DNA of 64,000 nucleotides from Prorocentrum cordatum (taxonomy: Eukaryota > Sar > Dinophyceae > Prorocentrales > Prorocentraceae): contig CAUYUJ010004291.1 in the NCBI GenBank assembly GCA_963575745.1, positions 372,317-436,316 of the forward strand, written 5' to 3'. This document shows, one piece after another, positions 21,678 to 33,045 of this stretch. Position 1 is the stretch's first letter, and each line of letters opens with the position of its first letter. The position numbers were made by a program, and so were the translations under genes. Below the pieces are notes generated by a model. That model was not told where the DNA came from. It saw nothing but the letters and a program-made list of their open reading frames with translations, and did no database searches.

Positions 21678-23097
21678 TCAACTCGCTTGGGCGTCGTTTC
21701 TGGATGAACTGGCGGGGATGCATGCGCGAAGCGCCACGGCGAACACGCAGGTCGATCTCGCGAGAACCCTTGTAGGCCAACATTGCGATTTAAATCCCGT
21801 CTCCTGAAGGTCCGACCACAGGACGTGAAACCGCAGAGTGCGCCCTGGCTTCAAATGATGCTCGATAAACTCTTTGTGGTGGGTGCAAATCCTTCGGAAC
21901 GTCTCAAGCTGGGAACGGAGCATATTTTGGTTAAAGCTGGACATAAGTATTGTCAACACAGTCTGCTTGAAACAAAATTCTTTGCGCGAGTCATCGTCGT
22001 CCCTGTATGGTGTGTCGACGGAGCTCCTCTTGGCTATTACCCAGGGGTCCACCCCAGCAATATAGAACTGCATTATCAAGGCTGCGAGAAGAGTGTGCCA
22101 CATTTTGTCGAGGTGCAAATCTGCGTCCCATGTTGTCCACCACCTTCGCGTTTCCACTCGTTGTCCTGCGCCCGATGCTGAAAATGACTGCAACAATCTA
22201 GTCATCACCTTATTGTCGTGCAGAGCTTCATCGACGCTCAAGCCATGATCCCTAGCGATGGCGGGCGCAAAATCATGTATAATTGGATGGCGTAGGCCCA
22301 GCTTCTGCACCAGAGCGATCGTTTCCTTTGCCTCTCGCCAAAATCTGCTTGAGCCGTATGGCGCACGCCTGTATTTGTGCACCAGAAGCACGTCCATTGC
22401 AGCTTGGATGCCCTGCTTGACCCCTCGCATGCTGTGCACGTACAAATTACTGATCCGATGGGGTGGATCTCGGAAAAAACATGCAGCGCAGGCCACAATA
22501 CACTAGCCACCACCACAAACTATACCCAGTTGACCCCTCGTCCGCCAAGAAGACAAGAGAACGGACTGCCCCCTTGCCAACTTCCCATAGAGCTGGGTCC
22601 AGCACCCACGTGGACTGTCCTGTGCGCGCGTCCCAATTGTAGAACTGGCGTACATTGTCGTCCCACGCGCGCAACGTGCGCGGTCGCGGAAGATCTCGAC
22701 ACAACGGGACCCATACGCGAGCGTTCTCATAGGGGAACACTTGGAACATTGCCGACACAACAGCGCAACACAACACTTTTGTAGCCATCCCAGCAGGTTT
22801 TTTCAACGACTTTCCACGAGTCCCCTGTTTTTGCACAGCTTTGCTGAGGTTTGCGACTGCTTGAGAAACGTCAAGCGTAGCTGTTTGATCTGGTAACACC
22901 TGCAGCGGGAGAGCACTGAACACGCCGTTGCTATGAGACTGGATGGCAAGGACTTCTCTGCACGCAACCCTGGACGCATCAAACGCAACGATGTCAGACG
23001 TGACGGCAACGTTATCCCGCAATGTCGCTTCCACTGCGGCCTTGTGGTGTAGCCTAGACTTGAGCAAATACATCATGACCATCTTTCTCACCACCAT
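21678..23097 (-). pseudogene. Gene 1, copy B, frameshifted in an A-run
   Basis: Same protein as 4,849-6,267, but the run after TCTCGG has six A instead of five (about 22,474-22,479). The frame opens at 23,097 and is lost after about residue 209, at the RDPPHRISN block. The remainder stays open in the next frame to 21,678. Apart from this the two copies differ by a few substitutions. A homopolymer error is possible. Confidence 0.65.
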
Positions 23098-24599
23098 CCT
23101 TTGGTAAAATCTGTAATGGTCGCGGTACGCAACTTCCTGAGCACAGCACTACCCGACGCCATTGCTTGACAATGAAAGGACAGCGGGCGCAAGCAAGAAC
23201 GAGCGGTGGCATGCATGCGCTATGCTCATTGCGCGATGCTCCTGCACGCACCACACTCTATAGAACAATGCACGCACGCACGCAAACTTTGGCACTACAC
23301 CTGCGTTGCGTTGCATGGGCCACCGACGACGCCACAGCAACAATAAACGCACTTGCTAGCTGTCAGCTGCACCAAAATCAGCACCACGAAGACTCTTGCA
23401 AATAATGCGAGGGCGGCCCCGACAATCAACTGCAGATGCAAGGCCCCGACCCCTGCCCCCTTACTATTGTGCCACCTACTATTACGACTACTACGATTGC
23501 ACCAGTAACGATTCCATTGTCGATCAGTTCCTACTCCATTTGGCGCGTTGCTATTATGATGTTGTGTTGCACTACCCTACTCTAGTTTACCCAGCGCTCC
23601 GCGTCTCGACTCTGTGCCGCGCTGGTTTAACGCGATCGAACCTAGTTGTTCTGCAATCCAAGCTGCACTGCGCCAGTTAACACACATCTATCTAGCTTCA
23701 TCTACGCTACTCGACACGACTCGATTAGTCAATAGGTTATTTCATTACAAATGTTATAGTCATCTTTGTTCGTTGCGCAATTCGAAGCGACGATATTCTA
23801 CTCTTGTTTACAATGGCGTATAGTGTACATCACCACTACTACCACCACCGTTGCCATATTCTATATGCACAGTCATCCTACCCCTGTCATGCTCGAACAC
23901 ACACCACTCTGCGACACTCTAGGTTGTACTAGTCGGGTATGCAATATGCCTTGGTGTGCCCCATGCTACACTACACCGATGGATGCTAATGCCGATGCGG
24001 CAATGTGCGTGTTACTGGCATGTTGCTGTTAATAGGCGCCTCTCCGAGCCGCGGTACACTGATCGCGGTCGCCTTTACGCTGTCGCATGTCTTTATTTAG
24101 CCTTCTGCCACGGGCCCGCCTGAGGCCTCACTGGAAAACACCATCGTAGCCAAGATAACCATGAATCAATGCAAAAACTGCGTGGGCAAACTAGGGGGCA
24201 ATGCAACGCACACGTACAGCAATGTGCACCGATATAAACCACATCGGGAACTTGCAAGTGAGCGTCAATACGTCAAGGTGAACATGGCCGCGCAACGCCA
24301 GACCCGAGACATTCCTGCGATCGCACGCAGTGGGGCAGTGTTGCTAAGAGTGGGCTGGGCCTCTATAGGCCAGCCTATTCGGCGCACAACGGGAGAACGC
24401 CACTGTTCTGACATGTCGGCACCAATTGCGTGCGCCAATCGCCGCAGTCAGCGGCTGGCCCGATCACGCGGATCAAGCGCCGAAGAACGACATGAAACGC
24501 GCGACATCACAATTATGTCCGACAGTTGCCAAGCACTGGAGGCGCATACTCATGTCAACCCCCGCGCCCGTCGCATTGCTTCCCCATTGCGATGCCAAC

Positions 24600-25421
24600 T
24601 CATCTGGTCGCCCGTCATACCTCCCTTCCCCGCCCATCACCCCGCAGGTCCTGGAACAAAATATCCTCGGACCTGCTGTAACCAGTGCGTCTGACTAGAA
24701 AACGATTCACCGTCACCAAGAACTTATCGTCCCCCCGCGCGGCAGCTTGAACGTTGAATGTTGAATCACAATCACGGGGAAGGCGGATAGCAGGCAACTC
24801 AGAGGATAAGGTACCACCCCAACTACTTGCATCAACCATCTTAGCAATTGCTGAAATCCAAGTTTTGCACACCCTCATGGCAGCAACTCCGCTGTTACTG
24901 GCGCGCATCACTGCAAACAGCACGCAATTGAACGGAACGTGCCGAACTGCGTCCAGGCGGGGCAACTCAATTCCAAGATCATGCCACGATGCAGCACGCC
25001 CCACATACGCAAGCACAACCAGACCAGACCCTGAATCCATGTGGCGCCCGTGCACTGGCAGCCAGATGCCGTCGCCTAAGTATATTGTAAACGCCCCAGG
25101 AAGCACGTTGTCTAGCTGCTGCAGAATAAGAAAAGACGCCCTAACTAGAGAGAGGACTCTCGACTTCCACTGCAGGATCCTCGACAGAAGGCCTAGGAAA
25201 TACAGCACCGAGCACATAAACATCCTGAAGAGCGGGCGACGGCCTTTGCTGCATGTGCCCGTGATTGGTTCAGCGGCAGAGCCAGATTGCACTAAGCTTC
25301 TCAAAGGCTTGTGCTAGTGAGATGGTGGAACCCCCAAGCCTTCTAGAAACTGCCACATATGTACGTTATTGTTGTTAACCATGAGCGCTAGCGACCCCGT
25401 GTCAGGCAGACCGCCACTCAT
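24600..25421 (-). pseudogene. Gene 2, copy B, with two premature stops
   Basis: Copy B keeps the frame across the site where copy A has a 2-bp deletion (229 codons open, 24,615-25,304). A Leu codon (TTG) is TAG at about 25,316, separating the MSGGLPDTGS start at 25,421 from the rest. A Trp codon (TGG) is TGA at about 24,615, removing the last few residues. If real, the two copies were inactivated independently. Confidence 0.55.
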
Positions 25422-25638
25422 TCCTTACGAAGTGAGCGCAGGTTTGAAGGCTGGCTGGGCGGCGGTGTTGCGTTTGTGGGCAAGTTTGGCTAGATAGGTG
25501 GCTATGCTGGTTGGGTTGGTTGGGCTGGCTGGTTGGGCTGGCTGGGACAGTTGTGTTTGACCAGCGCGCACTCCCGTTTCGCCCCCCGACGCGCGCATTA
25601 TTTTGTTAAATCACGTCGGCGCGTTTGGGCTATAGCTA

Positions 25639-26535
25639 CTACTCGGCGAAACGTGGATGCGCGACCAAATGAACAAGCGCAGGGGGGAAGGGGGGGAAGG
25701 GGGGGTCGGAATCTGTCTCGACAGAGCCACTGTCTATATGCCACAAAGCCGTGATAGAGATGACGTGTTCATATTCGCATTGGTTGGCCAAGCCCGCGCC
25801 TAGTTTAGCAATCGGCAGTGGGAACGTATGATGGCGCGAGCTCTCAGACTGAATCCACTCAACGTCCATGTTCCACCATCGCCAAGAATAAGAAAACGCG
25901 TCGGGTGCGCAGCGTTCAACAAGCTTACTGTCAATCTCAAACGTGCGGTTCACATCTACTGGCAGCCGCGGTCGAATCCCACGAGCCTTTTGGCCCGAAG
26001 TGGCGTGCAGCGTTGTTTCTTTAAGCAACCGCCTCACCACCCAAATTATGCAACGAGGTTGTTCCCCCCCTTCCCCATATTCTTCACCTACCCACGCCCC
26101 TGGGGAAATTGCATTGCCTAGGGCTGCCTCAGCTACGCACCCAGAACAATGCGTGACCGCGCGCCCAAACCAACTACAAACAACGCGGATATGGGCCCTG
26201 GATGAGTTGGCGAAAGCACGCGAAGCGTTCCGAAGTGAAAACGGCACCCTGTCTCTGAGCACATCAACAATATCCTCCAAAGCGGACCTGGCCAGCTTCG
26301 TCCGCTGATCGTCCACTCGCCGCGCAAGAAGGGTCAGCACAAACTCAAAACCATATTCAGATCTTTCCGCTCGGAGTTGAAGAAATTCGCGTTCAAATGG
26401 CTCCAAATGCGTTGGCAGGGCCGCCAGAACTGCCATGCTGAGCCAAATAGGCCCCAGGCTGAGTGGCATGGAATGGGGGGGGGGGGCTGGCTGGCGGGAA
26501 TGCACTGGAAGGCCATGCGCCAGTGCCAGGGCCAA
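25639..26535 (-). CDS. Hypothetical protein, 298 aa (gene 3, copy B)
   Basis: The intact version of the frame broken in copy A. The N-terminal region has a hydrophobic stretch (LSLGPIWLSMAVLAALP, residues 26-42), then a charged helical region. The middle contains RCIIWVVRRLLKETTLH, and the later part DAFSYSWRWWNMDVEW. The last 30 residues, rich in P and F, come from a G/C-run near 25,680-25,705 and may be intronic. No family is recognised. Neighbours on the same strand are gene 2 and gene 1, which may be exons of one transcription unit (inference). Confidence 0.5.
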   Translation of the reverse strand: MALALAHGLPVHSRQPAPPPHSMPLSLGPIWLSMAVLAALPTHLEPFEREFLQLRAERSEYGFEFVLTLLARRVDDQRTKLARSALEDIVDVLRDRVPFSLRNASRAFANSSRAHIRVVCSWFGRAVTHCSGCVAEAALGNAISPGAWVGEEYGEGGEQPRCIIWVVRRLLKETTLHATSGQKARGIRPRLPVDVNRTFEIDSKLVERCAPDAFSYSWRWWNMDVEWIQSESSRHHTFPLPIAKLGAGLANQCEYEHVISITALWHIDSGSVETDSDPPFPPFPPALVHLVAHPRFAE

Positions 26536-27263
26536 TCTGTTTCACCAGCAATTCAGGGGCAGGCGGTCAATGTCGCTTTCTCCCCTAAGCCTCAATCTCC
26601 CCTGCGGGAAAGGTTTAGTCTTTCCCCCCCGACCACCCACCGTGAACCTAGACGAGGTGGTCCGCGACGCGTCGGAGCGCCCAAGATTGCCCAATATTGC
26701 TCCAAGAGTGCTTCATGCACTGCAATGGCACATCCAATATGCCCCAATAATGTAACGCAAGATTGCCCAATATGGCTTTCAAAATGCTTCGGGGGCCCCG
26801 AGGTCGCCCCGAGTCGGCTCCAAGTGGCCCAATGGCCCACCAGGAAGGCCCACCACTAGTTAGACGTGTTCTTACATTTCAAAAGGGCGGAACTGTGGAA
26901 AAGATGGGTACGGGCGAAGGTGGCAAGAGATGGCGGTAATCAGGAGGGGGGCAGGGCAAGAGAAGAGGAGGTGCACCTAGGAGGACACGTGCGGCCAGGG
27001 TGCGCAAGGACAAAAAAAACGCGCCATGAGGTGGAACGGGCGCTGGGCGTGCGCGGTGGGGGGGGGGGAGCAAGCGGGGCGGCAGGCGGGCGGGTAGCGG
27101 GCGGGCGATGGGGGAAGGGGAGGGCGGGTAGATGGGAGACGGAGGGGGGGGGGGGGGGGGTACTTAGGGCACGCGCGGGCAGTGGGCAGTGGGCATGGGC
27201 GCAAGGGGTGCGCGGGGGTGGGTGGGTGGGGGGTGTGGGAGATGCTCAACTCGCGCGCTTGAC

Positions 27264-27844
27264 AATTTGCTTTAAAAAACACGACGCGCATGAATCAACG
27301 CGAGTCGTGGTCGCGTCATTTTGCTTAAAAAATGCGGGTGCGGAAGCAAAACGTCGTTGGCGATCGCGCCACTTAGCTTACATTTTGCTTACAGTTTGCT
27401 TACATTTTGCTTCAACGACCTTACATTTTGCTTCAACGACCTTACATTTTGCTTAAAAAAACACGAGTGTGGAAGCAAAACGTCAAGGTCGTTGAAGCAA
27501 AACGTCAAGGTCGTTGAAGCAAAAAGTAAGGTCGTTGAAGCAAAAAGTAAGGTCGTTGAAGCAAGCTGTAAGGTCATTGAGCTTAAAAAACGCGGGTAAC
27601 CAGCAACGCGACGCATGCAACAAGCTAAACCAATGAAGCAAATTGAAGCAAATTGAAGCAAATTGAAGCTAATTGAAGCAAATTGACCCCGTTGAAGCAC
27701 ATTGTGCTTCAATTTGCTTACTTTTTGCTTGCAATTTGCTTACAATTTGCTTCGTTTTAGGCGTTTGCAGGTGTTTGCAGGTGTTTGCAGGTGTTTGCAG
27801 GTGTTTGCTGGCGTTTGCGGGCGTTTGCAGGCTAACGCCCGCAA
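27264..27844. repeat. Inverted pairs of TTTGCTTCAACGACCTTAC arrays (copy B)
   Basis: Counterpart of 10,431-10,990. Arm units are slightly more regular here: CATTTTGCTTCAACGACCTTA occurs twice in the left arm and GTCGTTGAAGCAAAAAGTAA types in the right. Confidence 0.85.
27763..27834. repeat. 10-bp VNTR GTTTGCAGGT (copy B, two extra units)
   Basis: Four GTTTGCAGGT-type units precede the GTTTGCTGGC/GTTTGCGGGC units, two more than in copy A. Confidence 0.85.
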
Positions 27845-28236
27845 ACGTCGGGTGATTCTGGCGCGCGGGGGCTGCGCAAACGCAAACGCGGGCGCGCGGC
27901 AGGAGCGGGCGGACGAGGGAGCGGGCGCGGGCGCGGGCGAGGGGCAGTGGGAGGGAGGGCAACGGCGATTAGGTAGGACGCGCGGGAAAGAGAGCGAGGT
28001 GAGGGGCAAGAAGAAGTCGGGTGGCGGAGGGCGCAGGAAGAAGGAGAGAGAGGAGAGGGAAGGGGGAAAGGCGGGGAAAGGATCATGGAAAAGAAGAGGA
28101 ACGAGTCACGCGGGTTCCTAATGCGTCTCCATTATGGTTCCAAGATTGCCCATATGGTAAGGGTATGGGGTTGTTTCATAAGCTTCAGTGCATCAGGGCT
28201 TCACCGCTTTAAATTAGCATGAGTGTAAGCATTATG

Positions 28237-28294
28237 CGAATGCGACTCTCGCTTTAGCGCCGACCACATTCGTCTTAACAGCCCGCCAAGTACC
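28237..28294 (+). repeat. Single unit related to the 63.1-kb minisatellite (copy B)
   Basis: Identical to 11,383-11,440 in copy A. Confidence 0.65.
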
Positions 28295-28607
28295 TTGCAC
28301 AATGCGACCCACACGGGTTTCAGAACTGGAACCCCTAAGACCCTGAGACTCATACCACCATGTGATCCTGGCATGCCGTATACGGCCATGTATATGCACC
28401 AACTACACACATATCCTGGGGCGCCAGAAGAGGGGATACATGTTTCAGCCAATCGTGTCGGCCGAGAATTCGTGCCTATTGGCCAAGAGCGCCGATGCGA
28501 GCTGACACGTCGTCGCAGCGGCGCTGCTGCAGCACGCCACTGACGCGTAAAAGAGCGGCGCTAGCAATTATTCAAGCACTGCGGATGCATCGATCGATGC
28601 ATGCAAC

Positions 28608-28609
28608 CG

Positions 28610-28650
<41 letters not shown>

Positions 28651-28685
28651 CCGCCGCCGCCGCCACCGTCGTCGTCGTCGTCGTC

Positions 28686-28726
<41 letters not shown>

Positions 28727-28735
28727 GTCGGCGTC
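28608..28735. repeat. (GTC)n microsatellite (copy B)
   Basis: Interrupted GTC repeat. Its left side is the point where copy A meets the assembly gap. Confidence 0.95.
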
Positions 28736-28786
28736 GCCATCGTCGCCCGATGGATGGCGCGATGCATCATCCGATACGCCGTACGT

Positions 28787-29668
28787 CTACTGGTGCGCCC
28801 GCGGCGGAGCATCAGCCCCCTGCATGGCCCTCACGGCCTGCACGGCCCCGCGCGGCTGCGCCGCGCTGATCAGCTGGTTCGTCTCCGCGAGGCGGTCGGA
28901 CACGAGCGCTAAGCGGTCGGCCACGAGCTGCAGGCGCTCCAAGACGTCATCGAACTTCCTCTCGATGCGCTCGATGTGTTCGGTCTTCGTCTCCATGATC
29001 TGCTCCATCGCGTCGGTGATGGTCTGCGTGTGCTGCTCCAGCGCGTCGGTGATGGTCTGCGTGTGCTGCGCTGCCGCCGCTGGTGCTGGCGGTGCCGCCG
29101 CTGGTGCTGGCGGTGCCCCCGCTGGTTGTGGCGGTTCAAGTCCTGGAGCTGGCAACGCTGGCTGATTCTGCTGGTAGTTGTAGTCCGTGTAAACTCGTAC
29201 GATCTGCTGCCGTCCGCGCGTAAATTGGCCCAGCTGGTTCCACTGGCCCTGGGTCCTGCTAAGATGCCTGTTCCCCGTCAAATGGTCCGCTGTCACTCGG
29301 GTACCTGCATTCGAACACAAATAGCACCGCCAGAACTGGTCGGTGCGGCTCCACTCCATAAACGGCGCATCGGTCCACGTCCCGTCCTCAAACATCACTG
29401 ACTGCGGGCACGTCATCTCGGTCTCCGTGTACAGGTAGGCGGCCATGCCGCCGCACTCCACGAACGAAAAAGCACAACCTGTGGTCGCCACAACGGCTTG
29501 GGCCCAAATGGCTGTCATCGTCGCCACGGCTGGATCCACTGTGTGGCCGAGGACCCCCATCCTGATCCCCCTCATCGGCCCTATAATCATACTCACCATC
29601 ATCGTGCCCCGTGTCCTTACCACGCCCCGAAGCGGGGGCGGAGACGCGCGGCGCTGTGCATTCAACAA
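28787..29668 (-). CDS. C2H2-like zinc finger and coiled-coil protein (C-terminal part)
   Basis: The convincing part runs from about residue 65 (CAFSFVECGGMAAYLYTE) to the stop. Residues 113-137 (FWRCYLCSNAG, DHLTGNRHLS) place Cys115, Cys118, His129 and His135 as C-x2-C-x10-H-x5-H, close to the U1/matrin-type C2H2 finger that usually binds RNA or DNA. An A/P-rich linker follows, then a duplicated QHTQTITDALE/QHTQTITDAME and a likely coiled coil to residue ~265. The first ~60 residues may be intron read-through, with a 3' splice site likely near 29,480. It lies just downstream of the duplication and is absent from copy A because of the gap. Nucleic-acid binding is inference. Confidence 0.6.
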   Translation of the reverse strand: MLNAQRRASPPPLRGVVRTRGTMMVSMIIGPMRGIRMGVLGHTVDPAVATMTAIWAQAVVATTGCAFSFVECGGMAAYLYTETEMTCPQSVMFEDGTWTDAPFMEWSRTDQFWRCYLCSNAGTRVTADHLTGNRHLSRTQGQWNQLGQFTRGRQQIVRVYTDYNYQQNQPALPAPGLEPPQPAGAPPAPAAAPPAPAAAAQHTQTITDALEQHTQTITDAMEQIMETKTEHIERIERKFDDVLERLQLVADRLALVSDRLAETNQLISAAQPRGAVQAVRAMQGADAPPRAHQ

Positions 29669-30061
29669 ACGAGGGCCAGCGAGGACCCATGCTAAGCATC
29701 ATAGGGCATGTGCCGCTGCGGATTCAACACGACGGCCCACATGCACGCTGCGGGTAAACATATTCACAACAAAGGCCGAACGCGCGCAGCGGGTTCAAAA
29801 CAAGGAAGGCCCAGACGAAGGACGAATGCGCAGGGAGCGCATGGCGCTGCGGGATCAAAACGAGGACCTAACCTGCGTGTGTTTGGTGCTGCGTTGTTGT
29901 ATATGTGCGGTGGGTGATGTGTGCTTGTTCGAAGCTCGGCTATAGCGCATGCGTCCGCCGACCACGCGCGGGCCTCGAGCAGCATGAGTTAGGTTTGTTC
30001 GACGGTGCGGGGGTTCTGAGGTATCCCCAAGATAGGGGTATTCCCAAGATAGTGTAGCATT
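29669..30061. other. Gene-free stretch
   Basis: No supported gene. Loose GCAGCGGGTTCAAAAC and GCTGCGGGATCAAAAC units are visible at about 29,785-29,865. Confidence 0.4.
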
Positions 30062-30590
30062 GGATGGTGAGACGACACGACGATAAGACGATACGACGAC
30101 ACGACGATAAAGACGCCCAAAGACCGCCGAGATCGAGCGACATTTGGCCCGCAGACCGTTTCCTTAAACGTTTTTTGAAGGAAGGGGGAGGATGCAATTT
30201 TTTGGCCCGGTTGTTGGAAGGGGCCCCAAGGCGAGCTCCCAAGTGATGCGCCTTGATGGGCGGAGACCAAGGTGGGGCGCTCGGGCTTCAGGAAGGGGGG
30301 GCCCTGAGGGGAGCCAATCGGGGCACCGTTGAATGGCACAGCGCGGCATAGCTAGCTATGAGCCAGGGGTGATAGTTACAGCGCTGGGCGGTGGGACGGC
30401 ACAACGATATGACGATGCTACGGTACATCGTATCGGTTTATCGGCTTGTCTGTTGATCACCTGGCGGTACCATATATCGTCTTATCATCTTATCGTTTGG
30501 CGGCTTTCCACACCGTTGTATCGCCTTACCGTCTTGTCGTATTATATCATTTTATCGTTGTATCGTCGTATAGGCGCATCGTCTAGCTTT
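30062..30590. repeat. Foldback-like element: inverted ACGATAAGACG arrays
   Basis: Left arm 30,062-30,125 reads ACGACACGACGATAAGACGA and similar. Right arm 30,385-30,590 reads ATCGTCTTATCATCTTATCG and TGTCGTATTATATC, the reverse-complement style. The spacer contains GGCCC-type sequence. No gene was seen. Confidence 0.7.
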
Positions 30591-31498
30591 GAAACAGCAG
30601 GCCCCATAGTTGCCCACAATGTGTACATATATGTGTGTATATATATGTATATGTATGTGGATGTATGTGCGTGTGCGTGAGCTTTTCTATCCACGATGAC
30701 CAGTGACAGCTCCTACCATGCCTCCAGGAGCCCTCCATGTCTCCAACGCCCCAAGGCTGCTCCCAGGAAGTCCCCAATGCTCTTGCACTGGTTTGAGACA
30801 GCCACCCCACGAAACCACACCCTGCAAAACCACTGACAGGTTTAATGTGTTGTGCAGTTCCACCGCGTCATGCCCGATGGGCCTTCAAGACTCCACGCTG
30901 GCTCCAAGATGGCCCAATAGAGCCTCACGAGGCGTCCAGGGGGTGGGTGAGGGAGGCACGGTGAACCCACGAGCGCCCACTACCACCCGCAGCCCACGAG
31001 AGCCACATCAGGAACACGAGCCCAGACGAGCAAATTTCCAACCAGCAAAGGACATTGACGTAGTGTGGTTATGATGTAAGGGCAGGACAATGGCATGGCC
31101 TTCGGGCACTGCTGGGCGTTCTGGCGGGGGGGGCAATGAGAAATAGGCCCCACCAATAGGGTTGGTAGGCAACCGTGCCAGCACCCAAGGGGCATTGCGG
31201 GAACAAAAAAATGAAGGCAATCGAGTGAGGCAGTGACGACGCGCACAAGTGTGCGACTGGCGAGGCACACGCAATCCAAGTCAAACTGCCCCGCTCTAAA
31301 TTGCGATGCGCAGAGGGAGGCCGCTGCCGCGGCAAGGACGCTCTCAGCTTCAACGCACATCTCGCATGGCGCGGCGGATGCTCATCAACCCGCCTTGTGG
31401 GCATTGGCCGCTGACCAAACGTCAGACGATTAGACCAAGCGCCAACCGTGCCGTCGTACTTGGTGCCAAACACACACTCACCAACAAGAGGGGCAGCC
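30591..31498. other. Gene-free or unresolved stretch with TG/TA microsatellite
   Basis: A TATATGTGTGTATATATATG tract lies at 30,617-30,682. GGCCC-type units occur at 30,890-31,020. Minus-strand sequence near 31,390-31,560 (VGECVFGTKYDGTVGAWSN) could be an exon but lacks clear splice sites, so I do not call it. Confidence 0.4.
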
Positions 31499-31957
31499 TT
31501 AAACAGGCGCATCTGGTAGAGGAATAGCGCGCCGCGCGACCCTTGCGGGAGGCGCCATGCCATCATCATGGCAATGCGTGGGCGAACTGATATCTTCGCC
31601 CTCGTCGCAGTAGTAGTCTGCCGAGACGTTGTCAGACTGGTCATCTTGCGAATCAGACTGGTCACCCTGCGAGTCGAACTGGCCACGCTGCTCCAGCCGC
31701 TCCATCGCGGGCTCTGCGGTCCGCTCTAGCAGCGGCAGCACCACGCCCCGACGCCTCTCGTTCAGCCTGTCCCGCGACGTGCTCCTCAGCTCGTGCAACA
31801 GCTGACGCCTCAGCCTTGTATTCTCGTCCGTCAGGCCGTCGATCCTCGCTCTGTACATGGCTGCCATATCGATCAGTCGGTCAGCCGCCGCGCTCTGCAT
31901 ACGGGCGGTCCTCTCCGCCGCGCGAGCATGCGCCTCGACCGACGACGACGACGACGA
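31499..31957 (-). CDS. Coiled-coil protein, C-terminal exon
   Basis: After a serine run contributed by the microsatellite, the frame encodes a long likely coiled coil (SVEAHARAAERT, AAMYRARIDGLTDENTRLRR) with leucine spacing like the zipper part of bZIP proteins, though no basic region was recognised. An acidic serine/glutamine repeat (SQGDQSDSQDDQSDN) follows. It ends at 31,499 after RRAIPLPDAPV. The upstream part of the ORF to 32,122 is microsatellite-derived and probably not coding. The gene may be continuous with the exon at 32,731-33,045 across the GTC-rich stretch (inference). Confidence 0.5.
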   Translation of the reverse strand, partial: SSSSSSVEAHARAAERTARMQSAAADRLIDMAAMYRARIDGLTDENTRLRRQLLHELRSTSRDRLNERRRGVVLPLLERTAEPAMERLEQRGQFDSQGDQSDSQDDQSDNVSADYYCDEGEDISSPTHCHDDGMAPPARVARRAIPLPDAPV

Positions 31958-32720
31958 CAACCCTTGTCGCTCGCGTCGGTCGTCGTCGCCGTCGCATTCG
32001 CTGTGGATCCCTTTCGCATTCGTCGCCGCCCTTTGTCGTGTCCGCCATTGCCGTCGGTCGTCGGCGCGTCGTCGTTGTCGCCCCTCGTCGTCGGTGTCGC
32101 CCTTGTCAGTCCTCATAGTCATCGTCGCCGTCGTTGGCCCCTATCGGTGCCCTCGTCGTCGCCGTCGTCGTCGAGCTTTGTCGTTGCCGCCGTCGTCGTC
32201 GCCGTCGGCGCCGATCTTGGTCGCCGATGTCGTCGGCCATTGCCGTCGTCGCCGCCGCCGCCGCCGTCGATGCCGTCGTCGGGCAGTGACGAGGGCCGAC
32301 TGTCGACGACTCCGACGGCGTCGGCGCTGCATGGTGACGAAGACGACGGCTCTGGCGACGACGCGCACCGACGACGACGTGCACGACGGCCGACGGCGAC
32401 GAATACGGTTGGAGCCGACAAAGGCAACAACCGTATCCGTCGCCGTCGGCCGTCGTGCACGTCGTCGTCAGTGCGCCTCGTCGCCACAGCCGTCGCTTTC
32501 GTCAACATGCAGCGTCGGCACCGTCGGAGCCGTCGCCAGTCGGCCCTCGTCTCGTCACTGCCCGACGACGGCAACGACGGCGGCGGCGGCGGTGGCGACG
32601 GCGGCAGCGGCCGACGACATCGGCAACAAGAATCGGCGCCGACGACGACGACGACGACGATGGCGACAACGACGAAATTCGACGACGACGGCGACTACCG
32701 ACGACGACACAGAGCGACGA
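31945..32720. repeat. Interrupted GTC/GAC-rich microsatellite
   Basis: Mixed GTCGTC and GACGAC blocks in both orientations across nearly 800 bp. ORFs up to 445 codons on the plus strand are by-products. Confidence 0.85.
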
Positions 32721-32730
32721 CGACAAGCGC

Positions 32731-33045
32731 CTGCCACTCGGCCAGCGTCGGCTGGAGCGCCAACGCGTGGCGCAGGCGCTCGTCGTATGCAGCGCCGCCA
32801 CCCTGGCGCGGCGATCTCGAGCGGCTCGGCTGGGCGGCCGCCGTGGTTGGGCCCGCGGCGCCAGCCGCGAGCAGCGGCGACGCCGTCTCTGCCCCGCGCC
32901 CCGTCACCACCATCAGTTGCCACCCCTGCGCGAAAGGGCAACCAAGCACCGTCGGGCTTGCAGGGGGCGCAGGAGTCGCCACAGCGGCCGCTTGCCCGTC
33001 GTCTTCGGCGGGCGGCGCTCCAGGCAGGAATATTGCCGCACTCAT
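32731..33045 (-). CDS. Hypothetical 5' exon (105 codons)
   Basis: I chose MSAAIFLPGAPPAEDDGQ at 33,045 as the start because the ORF part upstream of it looks random. The sequence is A/P-rich, then basic (SRSRSPRQ), and ends DERLRHALALQPTLAEWQ. The next bases are GC, a donor type used in dinoflagellates, and the frame then dissolves into the microsatellite. It could be the first exon of the coiled-coil gene ending at 31,499. Confidence 0.4.

Larger units (their letters stand above)
16826..28735. repeat. Copy B of the direct duplication
   Basis: Near-identical to 1-11,885, including arrays, dispersed motifs and three genes. It begins inside the right foldback arm only because the window begins there in copy A. 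After the GTC microsatellite it continues into sequence that copy A lacks because of the gap. Confidence 0.97.
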
